The position numbers and the translations under genes were made by a program. The notes beneath the pieces were generated by a model that was given only the letters and a program-made list of their open reading frames with translations, made no database searches and had not been told where the DNA came from. DNA of 64,000 bases from Chlorobiaceae bacterium. GTDB lineage: Bacteria; Bacteroidota; Chlorobiia; Chlorobiales; Chlorobiaceae. This document shows positions 1 through 10,012 of this stretch, piece by piece. Location of the stretch: assembly GCA_013334225.1 (NCBI GenBank), contig JAAXXY010000003.1, forward strand, positions 1 through 64,000, in the 5' to 3' direction. How positions within the stretch are numbered: position 1 is the first letter of the stretch; the number at the start of each line of letters is the position of its first letter.

Positions 1-28
1 GAAGAGGATTGATGCTATGCAGGATAAC

Positions 29-58
29 AAAAAAGCCGGCGTTCCTGCCGGCTTTTTC
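29..58 (-). terminator. Rho-independent terminator after korB
   Basis: A perfect GCCGGC/GCCGGC stem with a six-base loop is flanked by A-runs and T-runs on both sides, so it could work in either direction. It lies 21 bases beyond the korB stop codon and probably ends the korA-korB transcript. Confidence 0.85.
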
Positions 59-78
59 AGTTGCATCGGAAAATGCTT

Positions 79-1125
79 TTACTTGATGATGTAGGAGTTG
101 TCCCCCTTGAGCAGTTCTTCGAAGGTGCCTGCCCCTTTCTCCTGGGCGGCCTGGATCTGACCGGTAAGCGCATCTTCGTAGGTGATTTTGTCCTGGGCAA
201 AGAGAACACCGATCGGGCAGGGAAGCTTCTCATCATCTCCTTCACGATCGTCGACGAACCGGGCGAGGATGGATGCCTTGTTGATATCGGTTTCGTCATG
301 GATCCAGAGATCGCTGGTCGAAAGGCCCTGTTTTTCGATATCCACGACGATCGGTCTGAAGCCGTCAAGCATGATTCCTTTCCCGCCGTCCTTGCCGAAG
401 ACCAGCGGTTTGCCCTGTTCGACGTACATGGTTGTTTCGGACCTGTTTTCAGAGTTCGCGAAAGCTTCGAACGCCGTATTGTTGAAAATCGGACAGTTCT
501 GGTAGATTTCGACCAGCGACATTCCCTTGTGCAAAGCGGCCCGCTTCAGTACCCCGCGGAGAAACTTGCCGTCACGGTCAAAGGCTCTCGCAAAGAAAGA
601 GCCGCCGGAACCGATGGTCAGCGAAGCAGTATTGAAAGGATGGTCGATAACGCCTGAAGGTGATGTAACCGTTCTCAGTCCGAGTTTCGTTGTCGGAGAG
701 TACTGCCCTTTGGTCAGACCATAAATTTCATTGTTGAAAAGCACGACGTTCAGATCCGGGTTTCTTCTCAGGGTATGGATGAAGTGGTTGCCGCCGATTG
801 AGAGCGCATCGCCGTCACCGGTTGCAACCCAGACACAAAGGTCGGGACGCGCAGTCTTCAGGCCTGTCGCCATCGGAAGTGCCCTGCCGTGTATACCGTG
901 TACGCCATATGCAGACATATAGTATGGCAAGCGTGACGAGCAGCCGATGCCCGAGATAAAAACGAAGTTTTCCCTGGGGATGCCGAGATCCGGGAGGGTG
1001 TTTTTTATCTGCTGAAGCACGGCATGATCGCCGCAGCCCGGGCACCATTTCGGTTCCTGGTCCGAAGCGAAATCCTTTGCCGTAAGGGTGGTGCCTGCAG
1101 TTTTCAGTATTTCTGTATCACTCAT
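79..1125 (-). CDS. korB: 2-oxoglutarate:ferredoxin oxidoreductase, beta subunit
   Basis: This is the thiamine-pyrophosphate subunit of the enzyme that interconverts 2-oxoglutarate and succinyl-CoA plus CO2 using ferredoxin. In green sulfur bacteria the reaction runs in the carboxylating direction in the reductive TCA cycle. The N-terminal third carries WCPGCGDH and SGIGCSSR. The TPP/Mg motif GDGDAL near residue 105 is followed by [11 protein letters not shown]. The length (348 residues) is normal for the family. The start codon overlaps the korA stop by one base (TAATG), so the two are translationally coupled. No separate delta/ferredoxin subunit is encoded; the ferredoxin genes at 6.4-7.3 kb are possible electron partners, which is inference. 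Confidence 0.95.
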   Translation of the reverse strand: MSDTEILKTAGTTLTAKDFASDQEPKWCPGCGDHAVLQQIKNTLPDLGIPRENFVFISGIGCSSRLPYYMSAYGVHGIHGRALPMATGLKTARPDLCVWVATGDGDALSIGGNHFIHTLRRNPDLNVVLFNNEIYGLTKGQYSPTTKLGLRTVTSPSGVIDHPFNTASLTIGSGGSFFARAFDRDGKFLRGVLKRAALHKGMSLVEIYQNCPIFNNTAFEAFANSENRSETTMYVEQGKPLVFGKDGGKGIMLDGFRPIVVDIEKQGLSTSDLWIHDETDINKASILARFVDDREGDDEKLPCPIGVLFAQDKITYEDALTGQIQAAQEKGAGTFEELLKGDNSYIIK

Positions 1126-3011
1126 TATTCAAGCTCCTTTATGACGTCGATGATTTTATCGAGAATTTCCATTTCATTGAACGGCAGCCCCTTGATCTTG
1201 CTGAACCCGACCGGTTCGATCAGGAATTTGTCACGGATGACATGGAGCAGTTGTCCGTTGTTGTTTTCAGGAATAAGCACTTTTTTATAGTTGCCGAGAA
1301 TCTGTCCGAGGTTTTTCGGGAAGGGATTCAGGTAACGCAGGTGTGCATGTGCCACGCTGGTGTACCCTTCATCGTGTGCGTTCTCGATAGCGGTTTTTAT
1401 CGCACCGTAGGAAGAACCCCATCCAAGGACCAGCAGGTCTCCGGATGCCGGGCCGTTATCGATTGTCTGGAGCGGGATGCTGTCCGCTATTTTATCGATT
1501 TTTTCGGCACGCAGTTTCGTCATCAGTTCATGGTTGTCCGGATCGTGGGAGACATTGCCGGTTTCGTGCTGCTTTTCGAGACCTCCGAGACGGTGCTCGA
1601 GCCCCGGAGTTCCGGGTACCGCCCATGCCCTGACATGCTGCTCGTCACGCTTGTAAGGCAGGTACGGAGGGTCTTCAGGTTTGCGTGCCGGCTGGATATT
1701 CGGGTTGATATCGGCGAGGCTTTCTTCCGTAATGACTTTCCATGGTTCCGAGCTCAGCGCAAGGTATCCGTCGGAAAGGCAGATGACCGGGGTCATATGT
1801 TCGAGTGCGAGCCTTGCAGCTTCGTAGGTTGTATAAAAACAGTCTACCGGAGATGAGGCTGCGACTACGGGAAGGGGGGCATCGCCATGACGTCCGTAGA
1901 GCGACATGAAAAGGTCGGACTGTTCGGGTTTGGTCGGAAGGCCGGTCGATGGACCTCCTCGCTGGACATTGATGACCACGAGCGGGATTTCCATGATGAC
2001 AGCGAGACCGAGCGCTTCCGTTTTGAGGGCAAGGCCAGGTCCGGAAGTGTTGGTTGCCGCCAGTGCACCGCCGAATGCTGCACCGATGCTGCTGACTATG
2101 CCTGCAATCTCGTCTTCTGCCTGGAAGGTCTTGACGCCCCATTTCTTCATCTTGGCGAGGGTCTGCAGGATTTCGGTCGCAGGTGTGATCGGGTACGATC
2201 CGAGAAACAGTTCGAGACCTGCTTTTTTGGCGGCTGCGGTCAGCGCGATGGCGCAGGCTTCGTTTCCGGTCACGCGGCGGTAGAGTCCGTGCTGTTTCTG
2301 CGGCGCGATATCGAAGCGGCCGATGTTCGCGAAAATTTCCGTTTCATCGCCAAAGTAATAACCGGCCTTGACGGTGCGGATGTTTGCCTCCGCAATGGCA
2401 GGGTTCTTGCTGAACTTCTCCTGCAGCATTTCCACGGTGCCTTCGAACGGCAGGTTATAGAGCCAGTACAGCAGACCGAGTACGAACATGTTCTTGCACC
2501 GGTCTATTTCCTTCATGCTCAATCCGCTGTCCTTGAGCGCTTCGCGGGTAAGCTGCAGCACAGGGACAGGGAAGACGATATAGTTGCTCAGCGAGCCGTC
2601 TTCGAGCGGGTTTACGCCTTCCGGATATCCGGCGAGCTTGAGGTTTTTTTCATCGAACCCTTCGGTGCTCGCGATGATGATACCGCCGCGGTGCAGGTCC
2701 TTGAGATTGGCTTTCAGGGCCGCGGAGTTCATGGCGATCATGACGTCGAAGCGCGCTCCGGGGGTATAGACCGGTTTGCTTCCGAACTGCAGCTGGAAGC
2801 CCGAAACGCCCGAAATGGTCCCGGCAGGGGCCCTGATTTCGGAAGGGAAGTTTGGAAATGTATTCAGTTCGGAGCCTCTTACAGCTACGGTATTGGCGAA
2901 CTGGGTGCCGGTCAACTGCATACCATCCCCGGAATCGCCCGCAAAAAGGACGGAAACACTGGTTTTTGGTATTACATGGACCTGTTTGCCTGTTGTTCTG
3001 GTATCAGTCAT
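1125..3011 (-). CDS. korA: 2-oxoglutarate:ferredoxin oxidoreductase, alpha subunit with fused gamma domain
   Basis: The 628-residue protein has a gamma-type domain first, with [11 protein letters not shown] near residue 25. The alpha (pyrimidine-binding and domain II) region follows, with [16 protein letters not shown] and [12 protein letters not shown] near residue 270 and [14 protein letters not shown]. The C-terminal third carries the coenzyme-A-interacting domain. This gamma-alpha fusion is the known layout for KorA of Chlorobi and related bacteria. It is first in a two-gene leftward operon with korB. The 206-base upstream gap (3012-3217) is AT-rich and holds the promoter; I could not assign clear boxes. 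Confidence 0.95.
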   Translation of the reverse strand: MTDTRTTGKQVHVIPKTSVSVLFAGDSGDGMQLTGTQFANTVAVRGSELNTFPNFPSEIRAPAGTISGVSGFQLQFGSKPVYTPGARFDVMIAMNSAALKANLKDLHRGGIIIASTEGFDEKNLKLAGYPEGVNPLEDGSLSNYIVFPVPVLQLTREALKDSGLSMKEIDRCKNMFVLGLLYWLYNLPFEGTVEMLQEKFSKNPAIAEANIRTVKAGYYFGDETEIFANIGRFDIAPQKQHGLYRRVTGNEACAIALTAAAKKAGLELFLGSYPITPATEILQTLAKMKKWGVKTFQAEDEIAGIVSSIGAAFGGALAATNTSGPGLALKTEALGLAVIMEIPLVVINVQRGGPSTGLPTKPEQSDLFMSLYGRHGDAPLPVVAASSPVDCFYTTYEAARLALEHMTPVICLSDGYLALSSEPWKVITEESLADINPNIQPARKPEDPPYLPYKRDEQHVRAWAVPGTPGLEHRLGGLEKQHETGNVSHDPDNHELMTKLRAEKIDKIADSIPLQTIDNGPASGDLLVLGWGSSYGAIKTAIENAHDEGYTSVAHAHLRYLNPFPKNLGQILGNYKKVLIPENNNGQLLHVIRDKFLIEPVGFSKIKGLPFNEMEILDKIIDVIKELE

Positions 3012-3217
3012 TGGACGATTATAATTTCATTTCAAAATTGATAAACAACAACAATAAAACCCCGCATCAATGATACACCTTTTAACGGAGGCCATTGAGT
3101 TTCTGTCTGGTGAAAATGAATGCTGGTGGGTAATGAGAAGACAAAAAAACGGAAATGCACAGTCTTCTGCAATATTAACAGTATAATGGATTTGAGATTT
3201 TAAAACAAGCTTCCGGC

Positions 3218-3481
3218 TTATTTTAAGGAATTTTTCTCAATAACGATGTTATTGGCTTTCAGGTATTCCTGCCACAAAAGTTCTTCCCTGATCGGGCAAT
3301 CGACAGACAGATCACAAAAATCGCAGCGCGTCATGCCGTACATCTGTTCCATCCAGCATCCTGACGAACTTTTCTTGACTTCATTGACATGATTCGGATT
3401 TTCCCTCATTATTTTTTCGGAAATCTCCATGAGTTCCAGAACACCTTTCCGTCTCTGCTCATCTTCAACTCCCCAGCTCAT
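3218..3481 (-). CDS. Conserved cysteine-rich small protein
   Basis: An 87-residue protein with no recognised domain. Four cysteines cluster in the second half (SSGCW, then TRCDFCDLSVDCP). This spacing could bind zinc or an Fe-S cluster, but I do not recognise the family. The rest is charged and probably helical. It stands alone between the korA promoter and the divergent alaS. A weak AAGC/GGCTT hairpin overlaps its stop codon. The function is unknown; that it is a real gene rests on codon-like composition and the ordered cysteine pattern. Confidence 0.6.
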   Translation of the reverse strand: MSWGVEDEQRRKGVLELMEISEKIMRENPNHVNEVKKSSSGCWMEQMYGMTRCDFCDLSVDCPIREELLWQEYLKANNIVIEKNSLK

Positions 3482-3742
3482 AACGGTCCTCCTGTTTTAT
3501 TTGACGGGTAAAAGCAATGCAAAACGGTTTTCCGTACCACTTATCCAATATAGTTTTTTAAAAACAAAATACCGATTCATTGACTTTTTACCCGCTTGCG
3601 GAGGAACTCGGTACGATCCGGGACATGAGGTAAAATTATATTGGCAACAAGGCTGGAAAATGAGTAAATTCAAGGACGTAAGCGGCAACCGTCAAGCTTC
3701 GGAGCATCAGGACGGCAGGCATTCCAACTTGATCAACAGCAT

Positions 3743-6418
3743 ATGAAATCCCGAGAAATCAGGCAGTCTTTTTTTGATTTTTTTGCAGAAAAAGGTCATA
3801 CCATCCTTCGTTCAGCCCCTGTCATTCCTGCAGACGATCCTACACTTCTTTTCACCAACGCCGGAATGAACCAGTTCAAGGATGTTTTCCTCGGAAAGGG
3901 AACGAGACCTTACAACCGCGCTGCCGATACCCAGAAATGCATCAGGGCATCGGGTAAGCACAACGATCTCGAAGATGTCGGACGCGATACCTATCATCAC
4001 ACCTTTTTCGAGATGCTCGGCAACTGGTCATTCGGAGACTACTACAAGGAAGAGGCTATAGGATGGGCCTGGGAGCTTCTTACCGGTGTATGGGGGCTGC
4101 CCAAGGAACGGCTCTATGCCACGGTGTTCCATGATGATGATGAAAGCCTCCAGATCTGGCAGAAACAGACCGATATCGATCCCTCGCATATTCTCCGGTT
4201 CGGGGAAAAAGACAATTTCTGGGAGATGGGTGAAACCGGTCCCTGCGGTCCATGTTCGGAAATACATATAGATCTCACGCCGGACTGTTCCGGAGGAAAG
4301 CTGGTCAATGCGGGTGATTACCGGGTCATGGAGCTCTGGAACCTTGTCTTCATACAGTACAACCGCCAGAACGACGGCCGTCTGGAGCCTCTGCCGCAGA
4401 AACATGTCGACACCGGCATGGGTTTCGAGCGTATCACGGCCGTTCTTCAGGGAAAAGGCTCGAATTACGATACCGATGTTTTCAGTCCGCTCTTCGACCG
4501 CATAACGGAAATTACCGGAGTGCCTTACGGGGCAACCCTCGACGGACAGACCGATATAGCGATGCGGGTTATCGCCGACCATGCCCGTACGCTCACCTTT
4601 GCCATTTCCGACGGGGCCATGCCTTCGAACGAAGGGCGCGGTTACGTGCTTCGCAGGATTCTCAGGCGTGCGCTGCGTTATTCGAAAAACCTTGGTTACC
4701 ATGAGCCGATCATCAACCAGCTCGTTGCGACCCTCGCCGATTCCATGGGCGATGTTTTCCCCGAACTGCGCAATCAGCAGGAGACCGTCAGCAAAATCAT
4801 AAAAGCCGAGGAGGAAAGCTTTATCGTCACCCTCGACAGGGGAATAGAGATATTCAACGAAGTGATCGAAAAGGTGAAGGCCTCGGGCAAGACCGTCATC
4901 AAGGGAAAGGATGCTTTCAAACTTTACGACACCTACGGCTTTCCATTCGATCTTACCCGCCTGATGGCATCCGATGTCGGCTTTCAGGTGGACGGGGAAG
5001 GTTTCGAGCACTGCATGCAGGAGCAGAAGCTCCGCGCCCGCACCGACCGCCGCGAAAAGCAGCAGGTGCATGACGAGGCTGCAGAGTGGCACTGGTTCGC
5101 GGAGAAGAGCCGGACGATCTTCGAAGGCTATGACCGGCTCGAAATGCCTGTTTCCATTGTCGGAGCGAGGTATTCGCGCGGCAAACTGCTTCTCGTTCTC
5201 GAGAGCACACCTTTTTATGCCGAGAGCGGCGGGCAGGTCGGTGACAAGGGGTGGATCGAGACTACAACCTACCGCCTCCATGTAACCGATACCCTGAAGG
5301 ACGGCGACGCTTTCGTGCACGTCGTTACCGAAGCGTTCGACAAGATCCTCGATACAACGGTCAACCCCGGCGATATCTGCCTCGACGTGAACCAGCTTTC
5401 GGCAGAGGCTTCCGTCGACCGGCACCTGCGCCAGGAGACCGAAAGGAACCATACTGCCACCCACCTTCTGCACGGTGCGCTGCGCAGGGTTCTCGGCCAG
5501 CATGTCCAGCAGAAAGGTTCCTATGTCAATGCAGAACGGCTTCGCTTCGATTTCAGCCATTTTTCGAAGCTTTCCGAATCCGAAATCGAGGAGGTCGAAT
5601 CGCTCGTGAACGAGCAGATCCGCAAAGCCCAGGAAGTGAACAGGCATGCGGATGTCCCGTATGAAGAGGCAATAGCGAAAGGCGCCCTTGCCTTTTTCGG
5701 CGACAAGTATGCCGACAGGGTCAGGGTTGTCGAAATCCCGGATATATCTGTCGAGCTGTGCGGCGGCACCCACGTTGACAATATCGGCCGTATCGGTCTT
5801 TTCAAGATCGTCAGCGAATCCTCCGTTGCTTCAGGCGTCAGGCGTATCGAGGCGCTGACCGGCAAAGCGGCGGAAAGGCTTCTCTGGAGGGAACACCGTG
5901 AATTGCAGGAAGTGCGCCATCTCCTGAAAGCCAAGGGCGATGAACCGGTGACCGAAAAACTGGCCGTCCTGATGGAATCGAAAAAAGGACTCGAAAAACA
6001 GCTTCAGGATTTCAGGATGCAGAAGCTTCTTCAGAATGCGGAGAGCTTTCTCGACGAGGCTGTGGAAGAAAAGGGCATCAGCGTGCTCGTCCGCCATGTT
6101 GACGGAGTTACGGCAGATGAACTGCGTATGATCGGGCAGGCTCTGCTGGAAAAACTGAAGAGCCGGAAAGTACCCGGCACCGGTTTGCTGAGTTCGATAG
6201 AAGCCGGAAAAGTCTCCCTGGTCAGCTATGCCAGCAACGAACCATCGTGTACTTGTCAATTCGATTCGGGGGCTCTCATCCGTGAGGCCGCAAAATTTGT
6301 CCAGGGAGGCGGTGGCGGCAAACCTGAGCTCTCAACGGCGGGAGGCAAGGACCCTTCGGGAGAGCACAAGGCTTTCGAAGCATTCAGGGTGGCAGTGAAA
6401 AAACTGATCGAAAACTGA
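3743..6418 (+). CDS. alaS: Alanyl-tRNA synthetase
   Basis: The 891-residue class II synthetase charges tRNA-Ala. The catalytic core starts at once ([17 protein letters not shown], then [11 protein letters not shown] and the motif region [12 protein letters not shown]). The editing domain has the [11 protein letters not shown] zinc motif near residue 569 and [10 protein letters not shown] near residue 673, which together clear mischarged Ser/Gly. The C-Ala domain ends with [17 protein letters not shown]. All landmarks and the length are as expected. The ATG at 3743 fits the conserved N-terminus although no strong ribosome binding site is visible. A ferredoxin gene follows 22 bases after the stop. 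Confidence 0.97.
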   Translation: MKSREIRQSFFDFFAEKGHTILRSAPVIPADDPTLLFTNAGMNQFKDVFLGKGTRPYNRAADTQKCIRASGKHNDLEDVGRDTYHHTFFEMLGNWSFGDYYKEEAIGWAWELLTGVWGLPKERLYATVFHDDDESLQIWQKQTDIDPSHILRFGEKDNFWEMGETGPCGPCSEIHIDLTPDCSGGKLVNAGDYRVMELWNLVFIQYNRQNDGRLEPLPQKHVDTGMGFERITAVLQGKGSNYDTDVFSPLFDRITEITGVPYGATLDGQTDIAMRVIADHARTLTFAISDGAMPSNEGRGYVLRRILRRALRYSKNLGYHEPIINQLVATLADSMGDVFPELRNQQETVSKIIKAEEESFIVTLDRGIEIFNEVIEKVKASGKTVIKGKDAFKLYDTYGFPFDLTRLMASDVGFQVDGEGFEHCMQEQKLRARTDRREKQQVHDEAAEWHWFAEKSRTIFEGYDRLEMPVSIVGARYSRGKLLLVLESTPFYAESGGQVGDKGWIETTTYRLHVTDTLKDGDAFVHVVTEAFDKILDTTVNPGDICLDVNQLSAEASVDRHLRQETERNHTATHLLHGALRRVLGQHVQQKGSYVNAERLRFDFSHFSKLSESEIEEVESLVNEQIRKAQEVNRHADVPYEEAIAKGALAFFGDKYADRVRVVEIPDISVELCGGTHVDNIGRIGLFKIVSESSVASGVRRIEALTGKAAERLLWREHRELQEVRHLLKAKGDEPVTEKLAVLMESKKGLEKQLQDFRMQKLLQNAESFLDEAVEEKGISVLVRHVDGVTADELRMIGQALLEKLKSRKVPGTGLLSSIEAGKVSLVSYASNEPSCTCQFDSGALIREAAKFVQGGGGGKPELSTAGGKDPSGEHKAFEAFRVAVKKLIEN

Positions 6419-6440
6419 GCGCACGAGGAGTAGTTTGTTT

Positions 6441-6941
6441 ATGCTTGTTTTTGACTGCTTTTTCGGACGTTGCGAAAAACCTTCTTGCGACCGTTGTATC
6501 TTCAGGATGGTTCGATCCCTGCGCCTCGCGCTCAAATCCCGTTCAATGCACCTCGAAGAAGAAGCATCCTTCGCTGCCCCAGCTTCGTGCGATAAACCCG
6601 ACACGTTGACGCCGCCCCTTGCAGTGAGCCCGACCCCTCAAAAACAGGAAACGAAGAAGAGACGCAAGCGCCTTCTCGCTCCCAGGGAGGAAATCGGGTG
6701 GTATCCGACGATCAGGCCGGAACTCTGTAACGGCTGCGGCGACTGCAAGGTGCTCTGCAAGCCCGGCGTCTTCGAACTCGGGCCTCCCGATCCGACGGGA
6801 ATCCACAGGCCGAAGCTGGTTGTCGGGCATCCCTTGAACTGTCTCGTGCTTTGCGACCGGTGCGTGCCCATCTGCACATCCGGAGCCATCGTGATGCCGA
6901 AGAAGGAGGATTTCGAGAAGTACGTTGAGTACGTCGACTGA
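6441..6941 (+). CDS. Ferredoxin-like Fe-S protein with N-terminal extension
   Basis: A 166-residue protein. The C-terminal half holds two Fe-S binding motifs: [11 protein letters not shown] followed by KPGVFE, and [12 protein letters not shown] followed by TSGAI. This is the pattern of a two-cluster (4Fe-4S) ferredoxin. The first 80 residues are an unusual, partly basic and proline-rich extension with further cysteines ([14 protein letters not shown]). I chose the ATG at 6441 because GAGGAG sits ten bases upstream; a TTG lies two codons earlier. The next gene encodes a shorter paralogue sharing APREEI-W-P, CNGC and SGAI, so this is a tandem duplication. The redox partner is unknown; low-potential reductive TCA enzymes such as KorAB are candidates by inference. 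Confidence 0.85.
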   Translation: MLVFDCFFGRCEKPSCDRCIFRMVRSLRLALKSRSMHLEEEASFAAPASCDKPDTLTPPLAVSPTPQKQETKKRRKRLLAPREEIGWYPTIRPELCNGCGDCKVLCKPGVFELGPPDPTGIHRPKLVVGHPLNCLVLCDRCVPICTSGAIVMPKKEDFEKYVEYVD

Positions 6942-6971
6942 GGGGACGGAAAACTAAAAGCGGAGTAAACC

Positions 6972-7286
6972 TTGAGCGGTTCAGTATCACAGTCAGGAAA
7001 AAAGAAGCGGCTGCTTGCACCGCGTGAAGAGATAGCCTGGTTTCCCGTAATCGAATCGGAACTGTGCAACGGGTGTGAGGCATGTGCCGATTTCTGCAGG
7101 CCCGGAGTCTTCGAGCCCGGTCAGGCCGATCTTGCTTCCGAGGTCGTCCGGAAGCCGAAAATGACCGTAGCCAACCCGTACAACTGCGTTGTGCTCTGCA
7201 CCCGGTGCGAACCGGTCTGTCCCTCCGGAGCTATCACGCTTCCTCGCAGGAAGGCGTTCGAACATTTTGTCGGGTACGTCGATTGA
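6972..7286 (+). CDS. Ferredoxin-like Fe-S protein, paralogue of the preceding gene
   Basis: A 104-residue protein with [11 protein letters not shown] followed by RPGVFE, and [12 protein letters not shown] followed by PSGAI, giving eight cysteines for two 4Fe-4S clusters. It begins with TTG at 6972, preceded by GGAG at the usual distance. It lacks the long N-terminal extension of its neighbour but shares the block before the first cluster ([10 protein letters not shown]) and the C-terminal ending (YVD). The 30-base gap suggests co-transcription with the upstream copy. It is larger than the classical 60-residue Chlorobium ferredoxins, so its specific role is unknown. Confidence 0.85.
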   Translation: MSGSVSQSGKKKRLLAPREEIAWFPVIESELCNGCEACADFCRPGVFEPGQADLASEVVRKPKMTVANPYNCVVLCTRCEPVCPSGAITLPRRKAFEHFVGYVD

Positions 7287-7491
7287 GAGGCGTATCCCTG
7301 CCTGCCGGGATCGAATTCTTATCCCGACTTATCACAGAGATAACCGGTTATAATGTTCTTCAAGCCGCCTTTTTCCTAGAAAATTCACAAACGAGCGTGA
7401 TCAATCCGAGGAGATTCGGTTAAGGAATTCATGGTGGATTACCGTAAATTATGGATACTATTTTAAGGTACATAAGAGCGGAGATATGTTT

Positions 7492-7674
7492 ATGACAGCG
7501 AAAGAGAAAATTATTCAGGTGGTGGAACAGCTTCCCGCCAATGCCACGATTGAGGATGCGATGGAACGGCTTCTTTTTCTTGCTAAAGTTGAGAAAGGTT
7601 TGAAGCAGGCGGATGAAGGGGACACTCTCTCTCACATCGAGGTCAGGGAAAGGATGTCCAAATGGCTCAAATAA
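7492..7674 (+). CDS. Antitoxin of a ParE/RelE-type pair
   Basis: A 60-residue acidic and helical protein directly upstream of a ParE/RelE-like toxin, overlapping it by 13 bases. Small size, position and overlap are typical of type II antitoxins. I see no clear DNA-binding motif, so it belongs to the short helical antitoxins with variable sequence. The ATG at 7492 is preferred to the one at 7486 because GCGGAG (7478-7483) is then eight bases upstream rather than two. Confidence 0.7.
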   Translation: MTAKEKIIQVVEQLPANATIEDAMERLLFLAKVEKGLKQADEGDTLSHIEVRERMSKWLK

Positions 7675-7970
7675 GGTGGACTCACCAGGCCGCAGACGAC
7701 CTTGAAGCGATTACAATGTTCATTGCTGCGGATTCCTCCTCATACGCAAAGCTTTTTGCTATAGATGTATTGTCTGTCGTCGATCGTTTATCAGAGTTTC
7801 CGATGTCAGGCCGGGTTGTTCCGGAACTTTATGATCCCTCAGTCAGGGAAGTGCTTTTCGGGAACTATCGCATAGTGTACAGGCTCAATGGCGATCAGGT
7901 GGAAATCCTTTCGATATACCATAGTGCCCGGCTGCTTGATCCCGGTTCATCGGGACTGACACATTTATAG
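7662..7970 (+). CDS. ParE/RelE-family toxin
   Basis: A 102-residue member of the RelE/ParE superfamily. It starts IRWTHQAADDLEAI and carries the family marks P-M-SGRVVPE, VREVLFGNYRIVYRL and EILSIYHSARLL. ParE members inhibit gyrase and RelE members cleave ribosome-bound mRNA. The sequence (conserved GNYRIVYR, C-terminal H-ARL) looks more ParE-like, but the target cannot be told from sequence. It overlaps the antitoxin gene and should be co-translated with it. Confidence 0.88.
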   Translation: MAQIRWTHQAADDLEAITMFIAADSSSYAKLFAIDVLSVVDRLSEFPMSGRVVPELYDPSVREVLFGNYRIVYRLNGDQVEILSIYHSARLLDPGSSGLTHL

Positions 7971-8027
7971 GGCTTCGGAAAAAACAATAGAAGTTCACTG
8001 AACACCCTTGCTCGTCGGTATCTATCC

Positions 8028-9248
8028 CTACACCGACAGTTCATCCCTGTCCCTGAAGCCCATCAGGTAGAGGATGGCATCGAGGCCGAGGGTCGAGATC
8101 GCCTGTTTCGCCCGTTCGCGTACGATCGGTTTCGCCCTGAAGGCGATGCCGAGCCCGGCCTTGCCGAGCATCGGAAGGTCGTTGGCGCCGTCTCCAACCG
8201 CTATAGTCTGTTCCAGGCGGATATTTTCCTTTTTCGCGATCAGTTCGAGCAGCTCGGCTTTCCGTTTTCCATCGACAATCTGGCCGACCACCCGTCCGGT
8301 CAGCCTTCCTTCCACGATTTCAAGCGTGTTGGCATAGACATAGTCGATATTGAGCTTTTTCTGCAGGTAGTGCCCGAAATAGGTGAAGCCGCCGGAAAGG
8401 ATGGCTGTTTTGAAGCCAAGGTTGTGCAGGTTGTGGAAAAGCCTTTCGGCACCCTCGGTGAGCTGCAGCCTCCGGGCTATCGTTTCAAGCACATGCTCAT
8501 CCAGACCTTTCAGTTTTGAAACCCTTTCCTGCAGGCTTGCTGTGAAATCAAGCTCACCGCGCATCGCCCGTTCCGTAATGGCGGCAACTTCATCGCCGAC
8601 ACCAGCTTCGAGGGCAAGTTCGTCGATCACTTCGGAGGTGATAAGGGTCGAATCCATATCGAATACCACCAGCCTGCGGTTGCGCCGGAAGATGCTGTCT
8701 TCCTGGAAGGCGATGTCGATGCCGAGGCTGTCGGTGATGGCAAGCATCTGTTCACGGAACCGGTTTTCTTCCTCGAGCCTTCCCCTGATCGAAAATTCCA
8801 CACATGCCCTCGTATGTTCGTTTTCATTGTTTTCCAGGGGAATACGGCCCGAGAGACGGCTGATGGTGTCGATATTGAGATTGTGGGAGGCAATGATCGA
8901 AGAGACCCGTTCGATCTGTTCCGCAGTGATCCTTCTTGCAAGCAGCGACAGTAGGTGCCTGGGTTTTCCCTGCTCATTGACCCAGAGGCCGTATTCCTCA
9001 TCGGAAACAGGAGTGAAGGTTATCTGAATGCCGAGGGTGTGTGCGCAGAAGAGCAGGTCTTTGAGCACCGGAGACGATGCGGACTCAGCCGGTACCTCGA
9101 CCAGCATGCCGAGCGACAGGTGGTTGTGGATAACCGCCTGCCCGATATCGAGTACCGGCACATTGTACCCTGACAGGATCGACGTGATTTTCGACGTAAG
9201 GCCCGGTTTGTCCGGGCCTGTGATGTTGATGAGCAAGAGTTCGCGCAT
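8028..9248 (-). CDS. serB: Phosphoserine phosphatase with N-terminal ACT domains
   Basis: The 406-residue enzyme does the last step of serine synthesis, releasing phosphate from phosphoserine. Two ACT-like regulatory modules fill roughly residues 1-180 (LLLINITGPDKPGLTSKI at the front). The HAD catalytic domain follows, with the nucleophile motif FDMDST near 196-201, LSGGFTYFG and AVGDGANDLPML. The ACT-fused form is a known SerB variant and suggests feedback control by amino acids. It stands alone, facing the toxin gene. It is core metabolism sitting between accessory genes. Confidence 0.93.
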   Translation of the reverse strand: MRELLLINITGPDKPGLTSKITSILSGYNVPVLDIGQAVIHNHLSLGMLVEVPAESASSPVLKDLLFCAHTLGIQITFTPVSDEEYGLWVNEQGKPRHLLSLLARRITAEQIERVSSIIASHNLNIDTISRLSGRIPLENNENEHTRACVEFSIRGRLEEENRFREQMLAITDSLGIDIAFQEDSIFRRNRRLVVFDMDSTLITSEVIDELALEAGVGDEVAAITERAMRGELDFTASLQERVSKLKGLDEHVLETIARRLQLTEGAERLFHNLHNLGFKTAILSGGFTYFGHYLQKKLNIDYVYANTLEIVEGRLTGRVVGQIVDGKRKAELLELIAKKENIRLEQTIAVGDGANDLPMLGKAGLGIAFRAKPIVRERAKQAISTLGLDAILYLMGFRDRDELSV

Positions 9249-9405
9249 GTACGGGAGATATCTATTGTTACCGTTTAAGGTTGAGGTTCAAGATAATGCT
9301 GTTTTGGCAACCTTCAAAAAAGGGGGGGGCTTAGACAACAGACGAGCAGTAACAAGCATTATTACTGCGGCAACGACAGATCGATGAAGGGTATGATATT
9401 GTTCC

Positions 9406-9504
9406 TGTCATCCTGAGCGAAGCATGGCGTAGTGAAGGATCTATCTTCAATTTCAGAAAAGGGTTATGGATTCTCCGCCCGACTGCATCGACCTCAGAAT
9501 GACA
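9406..9504. repeat. Intergenic palindromic repeat (TGTCATCCTGAG type)
   Basis: The element begins TGTCATCCTGAGCG and ends CTCAGAATGACA, so the 12-base termini are inverted repeats with one mismatch. The interior holds GAAGGATCT. Elements with these ends occur between genes in many bacteria, by general knowledge, and are thought to be miniature mobile or structural repeats. Only one copy is visible in this window. Confidence 0.65.
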
Positions 9505-9663
9505 ATTTGCGTAAACCGGATAAATACCTTTCATCGCCGGAGTAATAAGTGAATGACAATGCGTTGCGGCGTAGTTGTCGGTTGTTTGATGCCGTATTAT
9601 TTTGATGGCTCTGCGCTATTTTGCTGTATTTTCATTAGCCCGGAATCATCGTGACATTAATGC

Positions 9664-9832
9664 CGACACTCATATGCAATTCACTTGATGTGAGGCTGGT
9701 GATATTCGAATCGTTCATGATTTGATGAGCCGTAAAGATTTAAGCAGCACGAAAGTTTATACGCATGTTTTAAACAAGGGCGGTCACAGAGTAAAGAGCC
9801 CTGTTGACATGTTTCTTGCCGGTTTAGAATGA
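9664..9832 (+). pseudogene. Decayed 3' end of an integron-type tyrosine recombinase
   Basis: Reading in two frames gives RHSYAIHLM (9664-9690), then after a +1 shift EAGDIRIVHDLMSRKDL and SSTKVYTHVLNKGG, continuing HRVKSPVDMFLAGLE to a TGA at 9830. This matches the C-terminus of integron integrases: the RHSFATHL box, DIRTVQELLGHKD, and the catalytic tyrosine in YTHV-N-GG-V-SP-D. The usual tyrosine after EAG is missing and LGH has become MSR. With the frameshift and loss of the N-terminal three quarters, the enzyme cannot be active. It reads in the same direction as the cassettes that follow, as in the inverted integrons described for a few bacteria including Chlorobium. Confidence 0.75.
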
Positions 9833-9859
9833 TCTGTATAAACCGACAGGTTTGAATAA

Positions 9860-9887
9860 TTGTCAATGCTTTTATGTTTTATATAAT
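9860..9887 (+). promoter_or_regulatory. Candidate cassette promoter (Pc-like)
   Basis: TTGTCA and a perfect TATAAT are separated by 16 bases and point towards the cassette genes. The pair sits between the integrase remnant and the first cassette, where an integron cassette promoter would be useful. Assignment rests on motif match and position only. Confidence 0.5.
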
Positions 9888-9984
9888 TAATAAATTAGCT
9901 GGTCTGTGAGTGTGAATTTGAAATTGTCTTATACAGAAAGCAGCTTTCTGCTTTTCCGGAATTAGGCAGATCAGTCTAAACATT

Positions 9985-9991
9985 GTTAAGC
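9985..9991 (+). other. Candidate attI core site (GTTAAGC)
   Basis: GTTAAGC fits the integron core consensus GTTRRRY and lies 22 bases before the first cassette gene. The R'' site of that cassette's attC is GCCTAAC, whose complement GTTAGGC differs from this site at one position. In a cassette the two should match, so the call is good but not perfect. Confidence 0.5.
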
Positions 9992-10012
9992 ACATAGAAT
10001 ACGGAGTCACTG

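Noticed and set aside
1887..3041. A 384-codon frame opposite korA
   Set aside because: It is antisense to a well-conserved gene; arginine- and aspartate-heavy low-complexity composition.
4028..5773. A 581-codon open frame opposite alaS
   Set aside because: It is fully antisense to a complete, conserved alanyl-tRNA synthetase and has no family-like sequence; it is a by-product of codon use.
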